NCBI GenBank assembly: GCA_016282215.1 | Contig: JAEEKC010000023.1 | Location: forward strand, 1-6,472 | Source: Lachnospiraceae bacterium | Lineage (GTDB): Bacteria; Bacillota; Clostridia; Lachnospirales; Lachnospiraceae | Reading direction: 5' to 3' | Length of the DNA: 6,472 nt | Part shown: positions 4,501 to 6,472 of the stretch, piece after piece | Numbering within the stretch: position 1 is the first letter of the stretch | Layout of the letters: the number at the start of each line of letters is the position of its first letter | Notes under the pieces: model-generated | Seen by the model: only the letters and a program-made list of their open reading frames with translations | The model's database searches: none | Told to the model about the DNA's origin: nothing | Made by a program: the position numbers and the translations under genes

Positions 4501-6472
4501 CGGTAACAGGACACTTTGTAATGTTCGCATAGGCCTCTGCCTGGGTAAATTCGGTACTGAGCTTATAATTTCCCGCATCATTTCCGGATAATCTGACGCC
4601 CGTAATAACAACCTTCTTATGCGATCCTGCGGTTTTCGTTTCAAAACCGCCCTGTGCAGAAACACTCAGATCATCGCCGTCCACTTTTCCTTCCAGTATC
4701 AGTTCGTCCTGATTCAGGGCAGCATTCAGGGTTCCGTCATAAACTTTGTCGGCCGCTTGAATACCGCTGACTTTCACTGTCTTTTTTGTGATCGATGCTT
4801 TTGCAAAAACCTGCTGTCCCTTTTTGGCCAGAACATATTTATTCGTTGCCTCACCGCCAAGCTTAAGATCCGAGATCGATACGTTTTTGTTATTTCCCAC
4901 ATCCTTGGTAACAAAAGTCCCCGCTGCGCTTACCGATAACTTACCAATGTCAGCGGTTTCAATCCCGTCAAAATGTACATTATCATAATTCAGCGTAGCC
5001 TCAGTCGAACCGTCATAGGTCTTGTCCGATGCCGTAATCCCGCTGACTGTAACGGGAATTTTGGTGATGCTTGCCTCACAGGTGGTCTGGGATTCTGTAT
5101 CGGCTAGCTTATAATTCGTTACCAGCGTGCCGTTTGCACCGCTTAATGTGATCCCCGTGATCCGAACCGTCTTATTCTCTCCGATCGCTGCACTTTCAAA
5201 CGCACCTGCCGCTGCCACTGTCAGCGTATCTCCTTCCAGCACGCCGCTTACCAAAGCATCGGCCGTATTGAGTACGACACCTGTTGTGCCGTCATAGATT
5301 TTGTCTGAGGCCGTGATCCCGCTGACCGTGACCGGCTTTGGCGTAACGGTTCCGACACAATTTGTCTGCTGTTCGCCATATACAAGGACATATTTACCTG
5401 CATCTTTACCGGTCAGTGTAAGGTTCGAAATTGTGATACTCTTACCGGTTCCCGCGTTTTTATCCGCAAATGTGCCGGCAGCACTGACAGATACTTCATC
5501 TGTACCCACTTTACCGTCTATCACAACGCCGCTGTAATCAAGCGGTGCATCTACTCCGCCGTTATATACTCTGCTTCCGCCCTGGATACCGCTGACCCTG
5601 ACCGGCCTTGCCTGCTCACTGACGGTTCCGGAAAGGGTGATATTGTAATTATCCTTGACAGACTCACCACTGTTTTCAATCGAAACATCTGCGACAATCT
5701 TTTGATCCTCAACCCCTGTAACCGTGATACCGGTTATGGTATCTCCGAACTGCAGACCACTCGCCTGGCACTGATTGGGGTTGATGACCAGATCCGTACC
5801 GTATTCCTTCAACTGGTTTCCCACATTAATATTCAGGTCCCGTTTGCCGATCTCCACCGTTGCTGAGCCGGTAACCTTTCCGCCAGCATCGTCCGGATCC
5901 ATAGCAATGATATCCGGATCCTTAACCTGATAGGATACCGTATAGGTTCCCGCATCCCGAAAGGCCGGTTTGGAATCAGAAAAATCTGTATCGGAACCTG
6001 TTTTGTATTGCACCTTTGCATCGGCAGGAGCCGTAACGGTGATGGAATGTTCTTCCCCATCATACGTGCCCGTATATCCGCTGCCTGTTACCATCCCTGA
6101 AACCTGCAGGCTTTTTTTCCATTTTGCATACAAAACAAGGTTTGTGCCCGTGATCTTGATCTCATCATCCGCTTTGTATGTTTCGCCGCTGCCATCCGCC
6201 TGTGTATTCCAGCCGACAAACACATGATCCGTTTTTTGCAGGTTTCCCGTATTACCCAAAACCTTGACCTTTGTACCTGCGGCATAGATTGTTTCCGAGG
6301 CCGGCACGCTGCCGCTGCTGCTGCCGTTGCCATCATATTTCAGGCTGGCACGGATGGCGGAAATATATATGGCTCCTGCTTCATGTGTGTCACGTTTTGC
6401 CTGGTATTCATACCCACCATTTTCAGTTTCGCTCAAAATCCACTCATATGTTCCATCGCAAAAAACAGCCAC
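1526..6472 (-). CDS. Giant modular surface protein with eight YDG repeats (5'-truncated)
   Basis: The frame is open from the right edge to a TAA stop at 1528-1526 and encodes 1,648 residues. The GTG at the edge is not a credible start: there is no signal peptide or visible ribosome binding site, so the N-terminus lies outside the window. Seen in order: InlB-type B-repeat (about 43-119, with VFVGWNT and LVLYAKW); an Ig-like module with TYDGEEHSITV and DAGTYTVSYQV (121-209); an MBG-like module of YG type (212-289); eight tandem YDG repeats (291-1018); a beta-rich linker containing YDAAGRMTG (1019-1110); a mixed domain ending SFAADRLCLMALVYTDDD (about 1111-1339); a charged helical segment (1340-1450); an FN3-like domain (1458-1550); and a BIG2-like domain (1560-1648) ending IIVNVK. 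Such architectures belong to secreted or surface adhesin-like proteins of Firmicutes. No LPXTG motif, C-terminal membrane helix or catalytic domain is visible. The ligand cannot be inferred. A strong terminator follows 45 bp after the stop. Confidence 0.96.
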   Translation of the reverse strand: MAVFCDGTYEWILSETENGGYEYQAKRDTHEAGAIYISAIRASLKYDGNGSSSGSVPASETIYAAGTKVKVLGNTGNLQKTDHVFVGWNTQADGSGETYKADDEIKITGTNLVLYAKWKKSLQVSGMVTGSGYTGTYDGEEHSITVTAPADAKVQYKTGSDTDFSDSKPAFRDAGTYTVSYQVKDPDIIAMDPDDAGGKVTGSATVEIGKRDLNINVGNQLKEYGTDLVINPNQCQASGLQFGDTITGITVTGVEDQKIVADVSIENSGESVKDNYNITLSGTVSEQARPVRVSGIQGGSRVYNGGVDAPLDYSGVVIDGKVGTDEVSVSAAGTFADKNAGTGKSITISNLTLTGKDAGKYVLVYGEQQTNCVGTVTPKPVTVSGITASDKIYDGTTGVVLNTADALVSGVLEGDTLTVAAAGAFESAAIGENKTVRITGITLSGANGTLVTNYKLADTESQTTCEASITKIPVTVSGITASDKTYDGSTEATLNYDNVHFDGIETADIGKLSVSAAGTFVTKDVGNNKNVSISDLKLGGEATNKYVLAKKGQQVFAKASITKKTVKVSGIQAADKVYDGTLNAALNQDELILEGKVDGDDLSVSAQGGFETKTAGSHKKVVITGVRLSGNDAGNYKLSTEFTQAEAYANITKCPVTVSGITAKSKVYDGSKNAELNLTSAVLSGKAAYDSLSVTASGQFDTENAGTSKLVTISGLTLTGADQANYELAQTGQQTSCNASITKKPVVVSGIKALNKGYDGTTDAGFAYTDVVISNIAGTAIDEEQLSVTAKGSFSDKNIGTGKTVTITQLTLTGEAAGNYVLADSGQQTECTADIEGIFVTVSGITAKNKRYDGKTDVSLELKEGVTLSGVASSDRVSVHATAEFEDAKAGTGKKVRILSLQLTGRDAANYQLAEEGQQTECMADIDPVSVVISGITAKDKVYDGTDEAQLVYDEMVIDGKLGSDAVSASAVGTFSDPLPGEGKTVSINSIELTGRDAANYVLAGEGQQMVAFADIVAADSNVDETILHDDGSVTYKETEYKDGVVSKVTTKDVDPETDRAIITRTDYDAAGRMTGSMATVIDAEGKITSVTTKDANGRETVATGETQVSYGGQQMSVIAIRSSLEKAGIKKADAGSVLHDVDINPTEMAYILKDETKTTELLNKALKLAGENAGSGAAVEVSGLRGSLSTDRAKILKLVLTPVEIVEMLAGAKKTLVTVELAQSQGQASENALAAAGIAAKAAEDEEIWYFNCDLYKTVAGGSRTKVTEFSEKIAIRLTIPENLRKTSRTFRVIASHTDAKTGAVTISDLGGVTGADDTISFAADRLCLMALVYTDDDIKTQIAREKELAAEKLEKEKMEKALKEMDGLLAGAVARIGANASLDAKGKKEAKNAVEGAAAEAIRELNTKGSASWETVKQNFAKAEEKAVSDGVDATNQRIINSITPEVIKENSLAISKGLKVDQKGKKLTVSWGKVDDADGYEVYVQYIGKKFTKTVATTTNADVTKATVKKIGKKKLNLKKNYKVYVSAYRMVGGKKVKLAKSITGFVAGRKSSAYTNAKTIKLQTGKLTVAKGAKKSIRVKSVLADQSRKLIPGKYAKEFRYASTNEKVATVDKKGNIKGVAKGKCSIYVYAQNGYGKEIIVNVK
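1529..2101 (-). other. Lysine-rich C-terminal FN3-like plus BIG2-like module
   Basis: This encodes residues about 1458-1648. The first half has KLTVSWGKVDDADGYEVYV and YKVYVSAYRMVGGKKVKLA, the pattern of a fibronectin type III domain. The second half has TIKLQTGKLTVAKGAKKSI, FRYASTNEKVATVDKKGNI and GVAKGKCSIYVYAQ, the pattern of a BIG2 bacterial Ig-like domain. By count, residues 1451-1648 hold 42 Lys and 5 Arg against 12 Asp or Glu, so the tail is strongly basic. It ends directly after the last beta strand, with no sorting signal. Confidence 0.85.
2123..2461 (-). other. Charged alpha-helical segment between beta domains
   Basis: This encodes residues about 1338-1450. The stretch begins IAREKELAAEKLEKEKMEKAL and continues with further Ala, Lys and Glu-rich helices up to ITPEVIKENSLAISKG. 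It lacks the glycine and valine pattern of the flanking beta domains and is probably a helical or coiled-coil stalk. It separates the repeat-bearing portion from the FN3-like/BIG2 tail. Confidence 0.7.
3419..5602 (-). repeat. Tandem array of eight YDG-type repeats within the giant protein gene
   Basis: Eight consecutive coding repeats of 90-94 residues lie at about 5333-5602, 5054-5332, 4778-5053, 4508-4777, 4238-4507, 3956-4237, 3683-3955 and 3419-3682. Each opens with a V-x-V-S-G-I-like strand, then a K-x-YDG-T/S-like motif; the first repeat has YNG instead. The middle reads L-S-V-x-A-x-G-x-F, then V-x-I-x-x-L-x-L-T-G. Each closes with NY-x-L-A...GQQ...A-x-I or a variant. The YDG tyrosines are at residues 303, 393, 486, 578, 668, 758, 852 and 943. 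At DNA level the units have diverged, with only short identical patches, which points to old duplication. The repeats probably form a rod of beta-sandwich domains that projects the missing N-terminal part away from the cell. Confidence 0.95.
5606..6112 (-). other. Two Ig-like/MBG-type modules preceding the YDG array
   Basis: Residues about 121-209 carry TYDGEEHSITV, VQYKTGSD and DAGTYTVSYQVKDPD, ending GSATVEIGKRD. This is the common extracellular Ig-like module of the type YDG-x-E-H-S-I. Its second half contains an unusual acidic insertion, KDPDIIAMDPDDAGG. Residues about 212-289 read LNINVGNQLKEYGTDL..., then GDTITGITVTG and NYNITLSGTV, which fits the MBG domain of YG type. Family names rest on recalled motifs, not on a profile search. 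Confidence 0.7.
6116..6346 (-). other. InlB-type B-repeat (Listeria-Bacteroides repeat) domain
   Basis: This encodes residues about 43-119 of the giant protein. The pattern is LKYDGNG...GSVP, then Y-A-A-G-T-K-V-K-V, then VFVGWNTQADGSGETY, and finally NLVLYAKWKK. This matches the beta-grasp InlB B-repeat family (Flg_new/List-Bact_rpt), which is common in Gram-positive surface proteins. Only one copy is inside the window; more could lie upstream. A short GSSSGS tract sits in its first loop. Confidence 0.88.

Noticed and set aside
3419..5602. CRISPR array or other DNA-level direct-repeat array
   Set aside because: The period is 270-282 bp, the units are protein-coding in one continuous frame, and the DNA is diverged between units.
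1514..6227. Plus-strand and alternative-frame open frames across the giant gene (for example 1514-1885, 2160-2471, 3493-3753, 4619-4939)
   Set aside because: All are shadows of the long repeat-protein frame. Several recur at similar places in successive repeats, as expected when a repeated gene is read in the wrong frame.
6470..6472. GTG codon at the right edge as the start of the giant protein
   Set aside because: It falls exactly at the window boundary, no upstream sequence is available to show a ribosome binding site, and the encoded residues are not a signal peptide. The protein continues upstream.

Overview
This 6,472-bp window is AT/GC-balanced and looks like a chromosomal segment of a Gram-positive Clostridia-type anaerobe. 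Lachnospiraceae is the best guess. The grounds are the domain repertoire: an InlB-type B-repeat, tandem YDG-type repeats, a C-terminal FN3-like plus bacterial Ig-like (BIG2) tail, and a secreted transglutaminase-like protein with HPMYYWF and AVCEGYA motifs. The strong AGGAG ribosome binding site agrees. This assignment is inference, because no phylogenetic marker gene is present.

Both real genes lie on the minus strand and both are cut by the window edges. Read in the direction of transcription, the right-hand 76% (6472 to 1526) is the 3' part of a very large gene. It encodes at least 1,648 residues of a modular, extracellular, adhesin-like protein. In order it holds an InlB-type repeat, two further Ig-like/MBG-type modules, eight consecutive YDG repeats of about 90 residues, a beta-rich linker with one YD-repeat-like motif, a surface-protein mixed domain, an alpha-helical charged segment, and a very lysine-rich FN3-like plus BIG2 tail. 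It ends without an LPXTG sorting signal.

The 276-bp intergenic region (1250-1525) holds a very strong intrinsic terminator for the large gene, then a candidate promoter, several short inverted and direct repeats, and a clear ribosome binding site for the next gene. That second gene (1249 to 1, running off the left edge) encodes a signal-peptide-bearing protein with a transglutaminase-like Cys-His-Asp triad at C283, H318 and D335.

The two genes are separated by a terminator, so they are probably separate transcripts. Both products appear to be exported, so a functional link at the cell surface is plausible. For example, the transglutaminase-like enzyme could process or cross-link the repeat protein, whose repeats carry a recurrent Gln-Gln motif and whose tail is about 21% lysine. 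This is a hypothesis and the sequence does not show it. No RNA genes, CRISPR arrays, insertion sequences or plus-strand genes are supported.
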